Positions 7,714-15,831 of a stretch of DNA of 19,883 nucleotides are shown piece after piece (within the stretch, counting starts at the first letter, position 1; each line of letters starts with the position of its first letter). The stretch comes from Alphaproteobacteria bacterium UBA6544 (GTDB lineage: Bacteria; Pseudomonadota; Alphaproteobacteria; UBA8366), in contig DJKK01000128.1 in the NCBI GenBank assembly GCA_002434595.1, positions 7,231-27,113 on the forward strand. Reading direction: 5' to 3'. A model generated the notes under the pieces. That model made no database searches and had not been told where the DNA came from. It saw only the letters and a program-made list of their open reading frames with translations. The translations under genes were made by a program, and so were the position numbers.

Positions 7714-8589
7714 TTAGGCGGCGTCGGCGTTGTGTTGCAATGTCGGCCGCATCCCAAGGCGCCAACAAATGGCATAGGTCAGGGCTGCACGGTTCAATGT
7801 ATAAAAATGAAAAGCGTCGACTCCGTTTGCGAGTAAGTCTTCGCATTGCTGAATTGCGACGCTTGCCGCGATCAAGTTTCGCGTCTCTGGATCGGAGTCG
7901 AGGCCATCGAACTGTTGCGCAATTCCGTCCGGTACCGTCGTTGCGCACTTTGCGCTGAATTCTACGACTTTGTTGAAGTTTGTTACGGGTAAAATGCCCG
8001 GCACGATTGGTACGGATATACCCGCGGCAGCGACCGCGTCGCGATACCGATAGAAAAACGCGTTCTCAAAGAAGTATTGTGTGAGGATGCGTGTCGCGCC
8101 GGCGTCCACTTTGCGTTTGAGGTTGTCTAAGTCGGCGGCCATATCTGGCGAATCCGGATGTTTCTCAGGATAACCCGCAACCGAGATTTCGAAATCCGCT
8201 TTTCCGCGCAATCCTTTGACCAACGCGGCCGCGTTCTCATAACCGTCAGGATGTGGTTCGTAGATTCCGTGTCCCTTTGGGGCGTCACCCCGCAACGCCA
8301 CGATGTGCCTAATCCCCGTGTTCCACCATCGTTCCGCCAATTCGTCCGTTTCCCGTCGCGTTGCCCCGACACAAGTCAAATGAGCTGCCGGTGGAACGGG
8401 CAGCGAAGTGTGAACCCGTTCAACAACTTTTTCCGTGCGGTTACGGGTCGAACCGCCAGCGCCATAGGTCACCGAGAAGAATAATGGAGAGAGCGGAGCG
8501 AGTTTCTCCATGACTTTCCAGAGCTGCATTTCCGCATCCTTGTTGTGGGGCGGGAAAAATTCGAAGCTGACGGAGGGGGTCAAAACCAT
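7714..8589 (-). CDS. metF: 5,10-methylenetetrahydrofolate reductase MetF
   Basis: This FAD enzyme reduces 5,10-methylene-THF to 5-methyl-THF with NAD(P)H, making the methyl donor for MetH encoded just downstream. The 291 residues match the length of bacterial MetF (E. coli 296). The TIM barrel opens with SVSFEFFPP, where Glu10 corresponds to the general acid Glu28 of E. coli. SVTYGAGGSTR near residue 40 and ALRGDAPKG near 100 are standard flavin/folate contacts, and the sequence ends FYTLNRAALTYAICWRLG, typical of the family. AAGG lies nine bases before the ATG. It is the middle gene of the methionine operon, 36 nt after the regulator gene. Confidence 0.97.
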   Translation of the reverse strand: MVLTPSVSFEFFPPHNKDAEMQLWKVMEKLAPLSPLFFSVTYGAGGSTRNRTEKVVERVHTSLPVPPAAHLTCVGATRRETDELAERWWNTGIRHIVALRGDAPKGHGIYEPHPDGYENAAALVKGLRGKADFEISVAGYPEKHPDSPDMAADLDNLKRKVDAGATRILTQYFFENAFFYRYRDAVAAAGISVPIVPGILPVTNFNKVVEFSAKCATTVPDGIAQQFDGLDSDPETRNLIAASVAIQQCEDLLANGVDAFHFYTLNRAALTYAICWRLGMRPTLQHNADAA

Positions 8590-8625
8590 GATGGAACGCC
8601 TTGGCTTGGAGTATTGGGCAGCACG

Positions 8626-9561
8626 TCAAGATTCGCCTGGTCGGTCCGCAGACCAAAGACAGACAGTGAGAGGGGTGCCGGCGAGTTGGACGGAGGTAGC
8701 AGGATCGAATTCGGCGCCGCGAAACCAGCTTTTGACTTCGCTGTCGGTAAATCCGAGCCAACGGTGCGCGTAGACATCTCGAAGGCGTGCTTCGTCGTGC
8801 GGTGCGAAATCGATCACGATGATTCTTCCACCGGGTCGAAGTAATCGTGCCGCTTCTCTAATGACGGATGCCGGATCGTCTGCGTAGTGCAGGACGAGAT
8901 GGAAGGTGGCGACGTCGAAAGACTCCGATTCTAATTCGAGTTGTCGCATATCACCATATCGGACATGGCAGTTTGTAAGTTCGGATCGCGCAAGATTGGA
9001 TCGCGCGACAGTCAGCATTTCATGCGAGAGGTCGATGCCAATTGCCCGGCGCGTATATGGTGCGACGATTTCCAAAATACGGCCCGTACCCGTGCCGATG
9101 TCTATGTGGTCCCAACCCTTTTGGGGCGGCAATATATCTGCAAGCGCGCGTTCGACGGACGCGTCGTCGACATGCAATCGCCTTATATCATCCCAATTGT
9201 TGGCGTTCTCGCTGAAAAAATCCGCGGCGCGGCGTGCGCGATCTTGCCGTACCGCATTCAGCTGCTCTTTGTCCCGCAATCTAATCGGGTCATCTTCTGG
9301 AACCAACTCTATCAGGGTTCTTGCGAGACGGCGATTGCTGCCCGCCTCAGCAATTCTATAAAATGCCCATGTGCCCTCCCGAAAGCGCTCGAGAAGTCCA
9401 GCGGCCACCATTAATTTCAAATGTCGGGACACGCGCGGCTGGCTTTGCCTGAGAATTTGAGTCAACTCGCTGACAGACAGTTCTGTTTCACTGCAAAGCG
9501 CCAAGACGCGTAGGCGTGTACCCTCTGCCGCTGCGCGCAATCCGTCGAGTAGTTTGTCCAC
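8626..9561 (-). CDS. ArsR-family regulator fused to a SAM-dependent methyltransferase domain
   Basis: This is a two-domain protein. An N-terminal winged helix of the ArsR type (LRAAAEGTRLRVLALC, then LSVSELTQILRQSQPRVSRHLK) is followed by a class I methyltransferase with motif I IDIGTGTGR and the late motif LLRPGGRIIVIDF. Such fusions commonly sit directly upstream of metF and metH in alphaproteobacteria and are presumed regulators of the methionine cycle that read SAM or SAH through the methyltransferase fold; that role is inference here. An ATG 36 nt further upstream (9597) would add MYLYKKRNWPVQ, but it lies inside a putative promoter and operator and has no Shine-Dalgarno. I therefore prefer the GTG at 9561, where family homology begins. 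No metal-binding cysteine pair typical of ArsR is seen, fitting a non-metal ligand. Confidence 0.9.
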   Translation of the reverse strand: MDKLLDGLRAAAEGTRLRVLALCSETELSVSELTQILRQSQPRVSRHLKLMVAAGLLERFREGTWAFYRIAEAGSNRRLARTLIELVPEDDPIRLRDKEQLNAVRQDRARRAADFFSENANNWDDIRRLHVDDASVERALADILPPQKGWDHIDIGTGTGRILEIVAPYTRRAIGIDLSHEMLTVARSNLARSELTNCHVRYGDMRQLELESESFDVATFHLVLHYADDPASVIREAARLLRPGGRIIVIDFAPHDEARLRDVYAHRWLGFTDSEVKSWFRGAEFDPATSVQLAGTPLTVCLWSADRPGES

Positions 9562-9588
9562 CTGAACCGGCCAATTCCGTTTCTTATA

Positions 9589-9616
9589 TAAATACATAAA
9601 GAAATAACTATGTAAA
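9589..9616 (-). promoter_or_regulatory. Promoter with embedded inverted repeat of the methionine operon
   Basis: On the minus strand TTTACA (9616-9611, 5/6 match to TTGACA), a 16-bp spacer and TATTTA (9594-9589) form a reasonable sigma-70 promoter about 20-28 nt upstream of the GTG start. A perfect 6-bp inverted repeat, TACATA-N10-TATGTA (9593-9614), overlaps both boxes, as expected of an operator for an ArsR-type dimer. The -10 is weak, so the exact +1 is uncertain. Confidence 0.45.
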
Positions 9617-9884
9617 TATTTGATACGTACGCGCGCTTTCTTAAATAGCTGAGATATTTTTGCAACACTCGGGTGCGATGCGACTTTTCTGTATATTTCG
9701 ATGGTGGTGTTCTATTGCCTGCTATGCTAGGTATCTTTAAGCATGTAGAAGCCTCGTCCAAAGCTTTGTTATGCAGAGGTTTGTGGGAGGGGCAGTGTGC
9801 GTCCGGGGGGTGTAGTATTCTGATTAGTCCCGCCTTAAAGCTGCTTGTAGATGAGAGGCGGACGTCCGTTAGGGAGTCTCGGGC
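9617..9884. other. Intergenic region between the methionine operon and mlaA
   Basis: About 270 bases without a convincing gene on either strand. It is AT-rich near the methionine operon and becomes GC-rich toward mlaA. Two perfect 10-bp palindromes are present: CAAAGCTTTG (9759-9768) and CGGACGTCCG (9859-9868), the second 17 nt before the mlaA start. I see no clean -35/-10 pair for mlaA, no SAM-II-like riboswitch and no terminator. Confidence 0.5.
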
Positions 9885-10748
9885 TTGAGGATGTTTTTTG
9901 ATTCGATAGCGGTCGGACGCCGTGTAATCAGCACGATCGCGGCACTCGGTTTGGGTGCAGTAGTCGTTTCAGGTTGCGAGACGGTCGACGGTTTGACGAA
10001 CGATCCTTTCGAGGACGTGAATCGCGTTATCTTTGACTTCAACAACGATTTGGACAACGCGTTTTTCGAGCCGGTGGCCGAGGTCTATATCGAACATGTA
10101 CCAGATACGATCCGTACAGCAGTTCTAAATTCATTGCGTCATTTAAAGTCACCGGTAATCTTTGCAAACAATGTGTTTCAAGGCGACGTGAACGGCGCCG
10201 GTAAGACGCTCTCGCGGTTTGTGACCAACACGATTCTTGGTTTTGGCGGCATGGTTGATACCGCGGCTAAGAGTGGTTTGCCTTTCCGGGATGAAGATTT
10301 CGGACAGACACTCGCCGTCTGGGGTGTCGGAGAAGGTCCGTATTTGATGATCCCGGTTCTCGGTCCGATGAATATCAGAGATGGTGCCGGGAAACTTGCA
10401 GATTCGTTCATAAGCCCGCTCGGTGAAATTGACAATACTGCTTTCGAGTGGACACACCGAGGCGTTGATGCTGTTGATACGCGCGCCGGATTGCTCGATA
10501 CACTCGACGATTTGGAGAGGACATCTCTCGACTACTATGCGGCCATACGCAGCCTGTACCGACAGAAACGTCGAGATGACATCCTGAATGGCGAAAACGA
10601 TGCTCCTGTACCAGTTCCGAACATCAGTTTTGATGATGAGGATGAGAAAAAGGACGCAACCCTCAAGCCAATCATTAGCTTCGATGATGAAGGCGAGAAG
10701 AAGCCCACTACGCCGCTCGGTGTGCAGACGAGTGCAAATCTCAAATAA
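9885..10748 (+). CDS. mlaA: Outer-membrane phospholipid-transport lipoprotein MlaA (VacJ)
   Basis: MlaA is the outer-membrane component of the Mla system, which removes misplaced phospholipids from the outer leaflet and hands them to periplasmic MlaC. A signal peptide ends in the lipobox VSGC (Cys31). NDPFEDVNRVIFDFNNDLD (about 39-57) and GEGPYLMIPVLGPMNIRDG (about 148-166) are family hallmarks, and the FVTNTILGFGG stretch is also typical. At 287 residues it exceeds E. coli MlaA (251) because of an acidic/lysine C-terminal tail with two copies of ISFDDE-x-EKK at 247 and 264. I used the TTG at 9885 because AGGGAG lies eight bases upstream; an ATG two codons later is the alternative. mlaC follows after 21 nt. 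Confidence 0.95.
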   Translation: MRMFFDSIAVGRRVISTIAALGLGAVVVSGCETVDGLTNDPFEDVNRVIFDFNNDLDNAFFEPVAEVYIEHVPDTIRTAVLNSLRHLKSPVIFANNVFQGDVNGAGKTLSRFVTNTILGFGGMVDTAAKSGLPFRDEDFGQTLAVWGVGEGPYLMIPVLGPMNIRDGAGKLADSFISPLGEIDNTAFEWTHRGVDAVDTRAGLLDTLDDLERTSLDYYAAIRSLYRQKRRDDILNGENDAPVPVPNISFDDEDEKKDATLKPIISFDDEGEKKPTTPLGVQTSANLK

Positions 10749-10769
10749 TATAGAAGAAGGCATGCAAAG

Positions 10770-11423
10770 GTGAGGGGAATGTTTGCGCTGCGAATAGTCA
10801 AGAGTGCTGCAGTTAGCATTGGTTTAGTCGTTCTTTTGGCAACGTCGGCACTGGCGGCTCCTTCACACCGCGATCCCGGAGAATTTGTTACCGAGCTCGG
10901 CAACCGGGCGATTGAATTGTTGGGTTCGAGGATCGTTTCCGAAGAAGAGCAGGAGCGGCGGTTTCGGCAACTTCTCCGCGAAGGTTTTGCGGTTCGGAAA
11001 ATTGGGAAATTTGTACTTGGAAAGTATCGCCGTAGTGCCACGAAAGGCGAAATTTCTGAGTTCCTGGACCTGTTCGAAGATTACATCGTCTCTTTGTATT
11101 CGTCCGCGTTCCGGAACTACTCGGGTGAGACATTTGTTGTTGCCCGGGTTGTGAAAACCCGGAGTCCACGTGACACGATGGTAGTCGCACATATTAATCC
11201 GGATGCACCGGACGGCCCGACCAAGGTGGTTTTTCAGGTGCGCCACTCGAGCGACTATTACAAGGTTCTCGACGTGAAAATACAAGGCGTGAGTATGATC
11301 GTCACCCAGCGGGATGAATTTACCGGCTTCATTCGCAACAATGGCGGTAAGGTTGCCGCACTGATCGAGGCGCTTCGGAAAAAGACAGCGTCATTGCGAA
11401 CACGGGCGGGCAAGACCCAGTAG
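10770..11423 (+). CDS. mlaC: Periplasmic phospholipid carrier MlaC (Ttg2D)
   Basis: MlaC shuttles phospholipid across the periplasm between MlaA and the inner-membrane MlaFED complex. The 217 residues begin with a signal peptide (hydrophobic 13-26, likely cut after ALA at 29) and continue with the family pattern: EEEQERRFRQLLREGF, RKIGKFVLGKYRR, EFLDLFEDYIVSLYSS, a YYKVLDVKIQGVSM strand, and a final FTGFIRNNGGKVAALIEALR helix. Length matches E. coli MlaC (211). The start may be the GTG at 10770, with AGAAGG nine bases upstream, or the ATG at 10779; both leave the signal peptide intact. It lies 21-30 nt after mlaA and forms a two-gene operon with it. No mlaE, mlaF or mlaD is present here. Confidence 0.92.
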   Translation: MRGMFALRIVKSAAVSIGLVVLLATSALAAPSHRDPGEFVTELGNRAIELLGSRIVSEEEQERRFRQLLREGFAVRKIGKFVLGKYRRSATKGEISEFLDLFEDYIVSLYSSAFRNYSGETFVVARVVKTRSPRDTMVVAHINPDAPDGPTKVVFQVRHSSDYYKVLDVKIQGVSMIVTQRDEFTGFIRNNGGKVAALIEALRKKTASLRTRAGKTQ

Positions 11424-11478
11424 GCAAATAAGTCGCTTTGCGCAGTTCGTGCGGAGAAGCGGTATATGCGCTCGAGTG

Positions 11479-13158
11479 TCAGCGCGTTAGAGGCTTGTAT
11501 TTGATGCGATGGGGCTGCGTCGCGGCATCTCCCAGCCGCCGACGCTTATCGGCCTCATATTCCTCATAATTGCCTTCAAACCAAACGACCTGACTGTCGC
11601 CTTCATAGGCAAGAATATGTGTGGCTAGTCGGTCTAGGAACCAACGGTCGTGGCTGGTGATCAGGACACAGCCGGCGAATTCGCTCAATGCCTCTTCAAG
11701 TGCGCGCAGAGTATCGACGTCGAGGTCATTCGTAGGTTCGTCCAGTAGCAATACATTTGAGCTTGACCGCAACATCTTTGCCAAGTGGACCCGGTTGCGT
11801 TCGCCCCCCGACAATTGGCCGACCTTTTTCTGTTGATCTGGTCCGCGGAAGTTAAATGCGCCGACATAGGCTCGGCTCTGCATCTTGCGGCGTCCAAGAT
11901 CGATATCAGACTCACCCTGACTGATTTCCTCCCAGACATTCTTATCGTCATCGAGAGCGTCACGGGATTGATCGACGAAGCCAAGTTGTACCGTCTCTCC
12001 AACTCTCAGATCACCACTATCCGGGCTCTCCTCACCAGTAATCATTCGGAATAGTGTCGTCTTGCCGGCTCCATTTGGTCCGATTACTCCAACAATTCCG
12101 CCTGGAGGGATCTTGAAGCTTAAGTCTTCGATCAACATGTGATTTCCGTATCCCTTGTGCAGGTGCTCGGCCTCGATGACCAGTTCGCCGAGGCGTTCTC
12201 CTGACGGGATTATTATCTGGGCAGAATCCGGTGTCCGGTCTTGGCTCTGAGCTAACAGCTTCTCGTATGCAGAGATGCGGGCGCGGGATTTCGCCTGCCG
12301 GGCCCGCGGACTTGAACTGATCCAGTCGCGTTCCCGTGCCAATGTTCGCAGCCTCGCTGATTCGGCACTCGCTTCGTGTTGCAGGCGTTTTTCCTTCTGT
12401 TCGAGCCAAGCTGAATAGTTGCCTTCATAGGGGATGCCCCGGCCTCGATCCAGCTCGAGAATCCAGCCGGTTACATTGTCAAGAAAATATCGGTCGTGAG
12501 TTACCATCACGACCGTGCCCTCATAGTCGCGCAAATGCCGCTCCAGCCACGCAACGGTTTCGGCGTCCAAATGGTTGGTCGGCTCATCCAATAGCAAAAG
12601 GTCGGGTTTGCTCAGCAGTAGCTTGCAAAGCGCGACGCGGCGGCGTTCGCCGCCCGAGAGCTTTTCGACATTTGCCTCTCCCGGCGGGCAGCGGAGTGCG
12701 TCCATCGCGATCTCAATCGTGCGGCTCAAGTCCCAAGCGTCCGCAGCATCAATCTTTTCCTGCAATTCCGCCTGCTCCTCGATCAAAGCCGTCATTTCAT
12801 CGGGATCCTCGACCTCTCCCAGCTTGAGGCTGACTTCCTCGAAACGGTCGATATAGGCTTTCTGTTCGCCAAGACCTTCCATGACGTTTTCCGCTACTGT
12901 CTTAGTTGGATCCAGTTGCGGTTCTTGGGGAAGGTAACCTACAGTTGCGTCTTCGGCCGCCCAGGCTTCGCCGTTGAATTCCGTTTCTATGCCGGCCATT
13001 ATTTTTAGGAGTGTGGATTTCCCGGCGCCGTTGTAACCGAGAACGCCGATCTTCGCGCCTGGTATAAACGCGAGCGTGATATTGTTTAAAACCTCACGCC
13101 CCGCCTGATAGGCTTTCGTCAGGTCTTTCATCACATACACGTACTGGTACGACGCCAT
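11479..13158 (-). CDS. ettA: Energy-dependent translational throttle protein EttA (ABC-F)
   Basis: EttA is a cytosolic ABC-F ATPase that binds the ribosomal E site and gates the first elongation steps according to ATP/ADP. The 559 residues (E. coli 555) hold two nucleotide-binding domains: Walker A GYNGAGKS (41) and GPNGAGKT (360), signatures LSGGE (167 and 449), and Walker B DEPTNHLD (191) and DEPTNDLD (473). They are joined by a charged linker (about 245-320, with SSSPRARQAKSRARISAYEK). The insertion between residues 93 and 140 is the EttA arm that contacts L1. I chose the ATG at 13158, preceded by GGAG at nine bases, since EttA proteins begin near MxxYQYVYxM; a longer frame from 13227 is not needed. 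Convergent with mlaC. Confidence 0.96.
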   Translation of the reverse strand: MASYQYVYVMKDLTKAYQAGREVLNNITLAFIPGAKIGVLGYNGAGKSTLLKIMAGIETEFNGEAWAAEDATVGYLPQEPQLDPTKTVAENVMEGLGEQKAYIDRFEEVSLKLGEVEDPDEMTALIEEQAELQEKIDAADAWDLSRTIEIAMDALRCPPGEANVEKLSGGERRRVALCKLLLSKPDLLLLDEPTNHLDAETVAWLERHLRDYEGTVVMVTHDRYFLDNVTGWILELDRGRGIPYEGNYSAWLEQKEKRLQHEASAESARLRTLARERDWISSSPRARQAKSRARISAYEKLLAQSQDRTPDSAQIIIPSGERLGELVIEAEHLHKGYGNHMLIEDLSFKIPPGGIVGVIGPNGAGKTTLFRMITGEESPDSGDLRVGETVQLGFVDQSRDALDDDKNVWEEISQGESDIDLGRRKMQSRAYVGAFNFRGPDQQKKVGQLSGGERNRVHLAKMLRSSSNVLLLDEPTNDLDVDTLRALEEALSEFAGCVLITSHDRWFLDRLATHILAYEGDSQVVWFEGNYEEYEADKRRRLGDAATQPHRIKYKPLTR

Positions 13159-13306
13159 GGGGATCGCTCCGAAAATAGATAAAGTTGAGTGATGGCACTG
13201 TTTACCGAATGCTTGACGGGCAGGCAATAACTGCTCGAGGGGGGATTCCGTTGGTATGCCAAATTAGACGGGGTAAGCTGGTTTAAACCCGCTAGAGGTC
13301 AAAGCG

Positions 13307-14692
13307 ATGAACTACGACGCAATCTTCTCTCAGTTTGAAGGCAGTACCGTGCGCGCGGCGCTCGTGGGAGCAGGTCAATTTGGCACGTCCCTGCTCGGGC
13401 AGGTTAAACGCACAACCATGCTCGATGTGCCCGTGGTATGCGATCTCGATGTCGAGCGTGCAAAGGATTCACTCCTAGCTGCTGGGTATTCCGAAGATGA
13501 CATCGTCATAGCGGAGAGTACGTCAGAGAGCGTAACCGCTTTGGAATCGGGTAAGCGCGTTGTGCTCGCTGACGCGTCATTGATCGATGAAATTCCGGTT
13601 GATATTGTTGTCGAAGCGACCGGGAATCCAGAGGCCGCCGCCCAAGTCGGACTGGCGGCGCTTTCCGCGGGCAAGCATCTCGCGATGGTGAGCAAAGAGG
13701 CGGATTCCGTTATCGGCCCGGAACTTGCGCGTCGCGCTCACCGAAGCGGACTTGTGTCGACCCCAGTTGATGGCGATCAGCCAAGCCTACTGATAGGGCT
13801 TCTGTCTTGGGCACGTCTACTTGGCCTCAAGGTCGTCTCGGCCGGGAAATCTAGCGAATATGATTTTATTTATGATCGTGTGCACGGCACCGTGAGCTGG
13901 CGCGGAGAAGCGATCGTGGTCCCTGACTTTGCCGATGTGTGGCTCATGCCGGAGTTCGGTGTACCGGAAACCATCGAGGCTCGGAGCGAGATGCTGCAGC
14001 GTTTCCCACAGCGTACCGTACCCGATCTGTGTGAAATGGGTGTGGTGTGCAATCACACTGACCTGCTTCCCGACAATTCGACATTTCATGCACCCCATGC
14101 GCGCACTCTAGAAGTGCCCGAGATCATGCGGCCGAAAACGGAGCGCGGCATCCTTGGCGCTCCGGGCACGATCGACGTCTTTAATTGTCTGCGTCGAGCG
14201 GACGAGCAGAGCTTCGCGGGCGGGGTCTATGTCGTAGTGGATTGCTTGGATAGGGAAACTTGGCGGGTGTTGGATGAGAAGGGCATTCCGGTCAGCCGTG
14301 ACGGCAAACACGGACTGCTCTACAACCCGTCACATCTACTTGGCGTCGAGGCTCCGCTATCTCTCTTGTCCGCATGTTTGCTGGGCCGGGGGACAGGCGC
14401 CGCCGATGTCGCGCACCGGGTCGACATTGCTGCGCGAACCACGCGCAACTGGTCGGCGGGACAGCAACTCGCGATCACCGACCAGCACCATCATGAAGTC
14501 TCAGGCCTGGAGGCTTTGCTGCTTCCGGCGGCCCCAGCCGCGGCCGACAATCCGCTTCCATATTACATGGCGGTGGGTCAGACGCTCGCGCAGAACATCC
14601 CTACTGGAACTGTCATTACACGGGCTATGATTCAAGCGCCAACGTACTCCGTCCTCTGGAAGCTTCGGGACGAAATGGATGGGGCCGCTTAG
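13307..14692 (+). CDS. NAD(P)-dependent oxidoreductase with C-terminal SAF domain
   Basis: The 461-residue protein begins with a Rossmann fold resembling homoserine dehydrogenase (ALVGAGQFGTSLL at 18-30, IVVEATGNPEAAA near 100, and a KEAD loop near 130). It ends in a SAF (antifreeze-like/FlgA-like) domain, about 410-455 (YYMAVGQTLAQNIPTG then VITRAMI). Databases sometimes call such proteins FlgA or homoserine dehydrogenase; there is no flagellar context here and the homoserine dehydrogenase catalytic domain is not recognisable, so both names would mislead. The family is believed to oxidise or reduce hydroxy or keto acids, but the substrate is not known to me. AGAGG lies eight bases before the ATG. 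Its stop overlaps that of the convergent dehydratase gene. Confidence 0.82.
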   Translation: MNYDAIFSQFEGSTVRAALVGAGQFGTSLLGQVKRTTMLDVPVVCDLDVERAKDSLLAAGYSEDDIVIAESTSESVTALESGKRVVLADASLIDEIPVDIVVEATGNPEAAAQVGLAALSAGKHLAMVSKEADSVIGPELARRAHRSGLVSTPVDGDQPSLLIGLLSWARLLGLKVVSAGKSSEYDFIYDRVHGTVSWRGEAIVVPDFADVWLMPEFGVPETIEARSEMLQRFPQRTVPDLCEMGVVCNHTDLLPDNSTFHAPHARTLEVPEIMRPKTERGILGAPGTIDVFNCLRRADEQSFAGGVYVVVDCLDRETWRVLDEKGIPVSRDGKHGLLYNPSHLLGVEAPLSLLSACLLGRGTGAADVAHRVDIAARTTRNWSAGQQLAITDQHHHEVSGLEALLLPAAPAAADNPLPYYMAVGQTLAQNIPTGTVITRAMIQAPTYSVLWKLRDEMDGAA

Positions 14693-15831
14693 GCGGGCTT
14701 ATGCGGTAAACTGACAATACCGCTCCCTAATATAGATAGCTCGTCGTCCTGTTGATGGGCTTCCTGCGCGATCTCAACCAAGCTTTGACCATTCTCTTCG
14801 AACTTCCTCGTAACCTTGCCGTTGATGAATAGCAGGTCACCTTCCGGATTGTGTCGACGAATTTTCGATTCCGCGCGTACAAGAAAACCATCGTCGCCCA
14901 TCCAATTCGTGAGTTGATGCGTGAGCCATGAGCACCGCTCGGGGCCGTAGTCATATGCACCTGGTGCACCGACTTCCGTTGCGAAATCGTTCTCCCAGTG
15001 TACCCGCTCCGGACAATCCGGAATGCCGAACTTATTCTCGATGCCGAGGCCTGGATGTCGGTCGATCTGCTTCCACGCGACTTTGTTGGCGCGAATGTAT
15101 AGGCCACCCCAACCTTGCGCGTAGCAAATAAAACCGGTGACCGTCATCGGACCCTTGGCCATGGTCGGCAGCGTGTCGCCGATCTGGACGTCATCCCAGT
15201 ATCGCGGTGTTGCACCCCGAACCTCTTCGTCGCGGTAAAGCGCGTAGACTTCGGCGAGTTCCTCCGGCGTATAGCGGCGTTTCGATTTCTCTTTCAGTTC
15301 CGTGTATTTGGTGCCTTCTTCCCGGGCGAAATCTCGATCGGTCCGGAAGCACCAGCTATCCGCTTCGGAAACGAGGTCGCCGTCCTGGTTATAGAAATTG
15401 ACATGGTATACCTGCTGGACGGCGCGTCCGGAAAATCGAGTGTCGTGTTCGATCAAATCCTTGAGCCAAGCCTCCGTCGTAATTTCGTCGTTTCGGCGAA
15501 CCCATTTATGCCATGTCCAGTCTGCGCCGGCCCACATGGCGTGGACCCCGGGAAGCCCGCCAACATAGCCGGAGATGATGCGGCTGCAGGCAAACAGAAA
15601 TGAGGGTAGGGCCACGACATCGCCAAACTTCGTGCCCTTTGCATAAGTGGGATCGCACCAAAGGGGATTATCATCCCCAATGCCTTGCGCGTAATGGCGA
15701 ATATTGTCGCGCGTTGCCTCGTGGCACCAAGGTTCCAGCGTATTCTCGATCTTCACGTCTATCCGCTTTCGCAGATCGTCCAAGGCTCGGTCGGTCACCT
15801 TTGGAAACCTGCGGTGGTATGCGTCGCTCAT
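14689..15831 (-). CDS. FAS1-like / MaoC-type double-hotdog acyl dehydratase
   Basis: The 380 residues hold two hotdog domains. The first has RHYAQGIGDDNPLWCDPTYA (46-64), the FAS1-like N-terminal MaoC pattern, in which the usual catalytic His of the GDxNPLH motif is Trp58. The second half contains PERCSWLTHQLTNWMGDDGF (297-316), a conserved stretch of this subfamily, with His305 as a possible acid/base residue. Relatives are annotated as acyl dehydratases or (R)-specific enoyl-CoA hydratases. GGAAG stands seven bases before the ATG, and the ATG overlaps the stop of the upstream acyl-CoA ligase (ATGA), so the two are translationally coupled and probably act on one acyl chain. The physiological substrate is unknown. 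Confidence 0.85.
   Translation of the reverse strand: MSDAYHRRFPKVTDRALDDLRKRIDVKIENTLEPWCHEATRDNIRHYAQGIGDDNPLWCDPTYAKGTKFGDVVALPSFLFACSRIISGYVGGLPGVHAMWAGADWTWHKWVRRNDEITTEAWLKDLIEHDTRFSGRAVQQVYHVNFYNQDGDLVSEADSWCFRTDRDFAREEGTKYTELKEKSKRRYTPEELAEVYALYRDEEVRGATPRYWDDVQIGDTLPTMAKGPMTVTGFICYAQGWGGLYIRANKVAWKQIDRHPGLGIENKFGIPDCPERVHWENDFATEVGAPGAYDYGPERCSWLTHQLTNWMGDDGFLVRAESKIRRHNPEGDLLFINGKVTRKFEENGQSLVEIAQEAHQQDDELSILGSGIVSLPHKPA

Noticed and set aside
7698..7775. Longer metH N-terminus from 7775
   Set aside because: It would overlap the end of metF by 62 nt and has no family similarity; the ATG at 7697 has a Shine-Dalgarno and gives the normal length.
9598..9884. SAM-II or SAH riboswitch upstream of the methionine operon
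   Set aside because: I found no conserved core or pseudoknot pattern on the minus strand; the protein regulator and operator-like repeat explain control better. An Infernal search would settle this.
11468..11485. Terminator hairpin between mlaC and ettA (GCGCT/AGCGC)
   Set aside because: Only 5-bp arms, no T-run on either side, and it overlaps the ettA 3' end.
13159..13227. Longer ettA N-terminus from 13227
   Set aside because: EttA proteins start close to the YQYVY segment, and GGAG stands before the ATG at 13158.
13307..14692. Naming the oxidoreductase as FlgA or homoserine dehydrogenase
   Set aside because: Only the SAF domain recalls FlgA and only the Rossmann fold recalls homoserine dehydrogenase; there is no flagellar context and no recognisable homoserine dehydrogenase catalytic domain.
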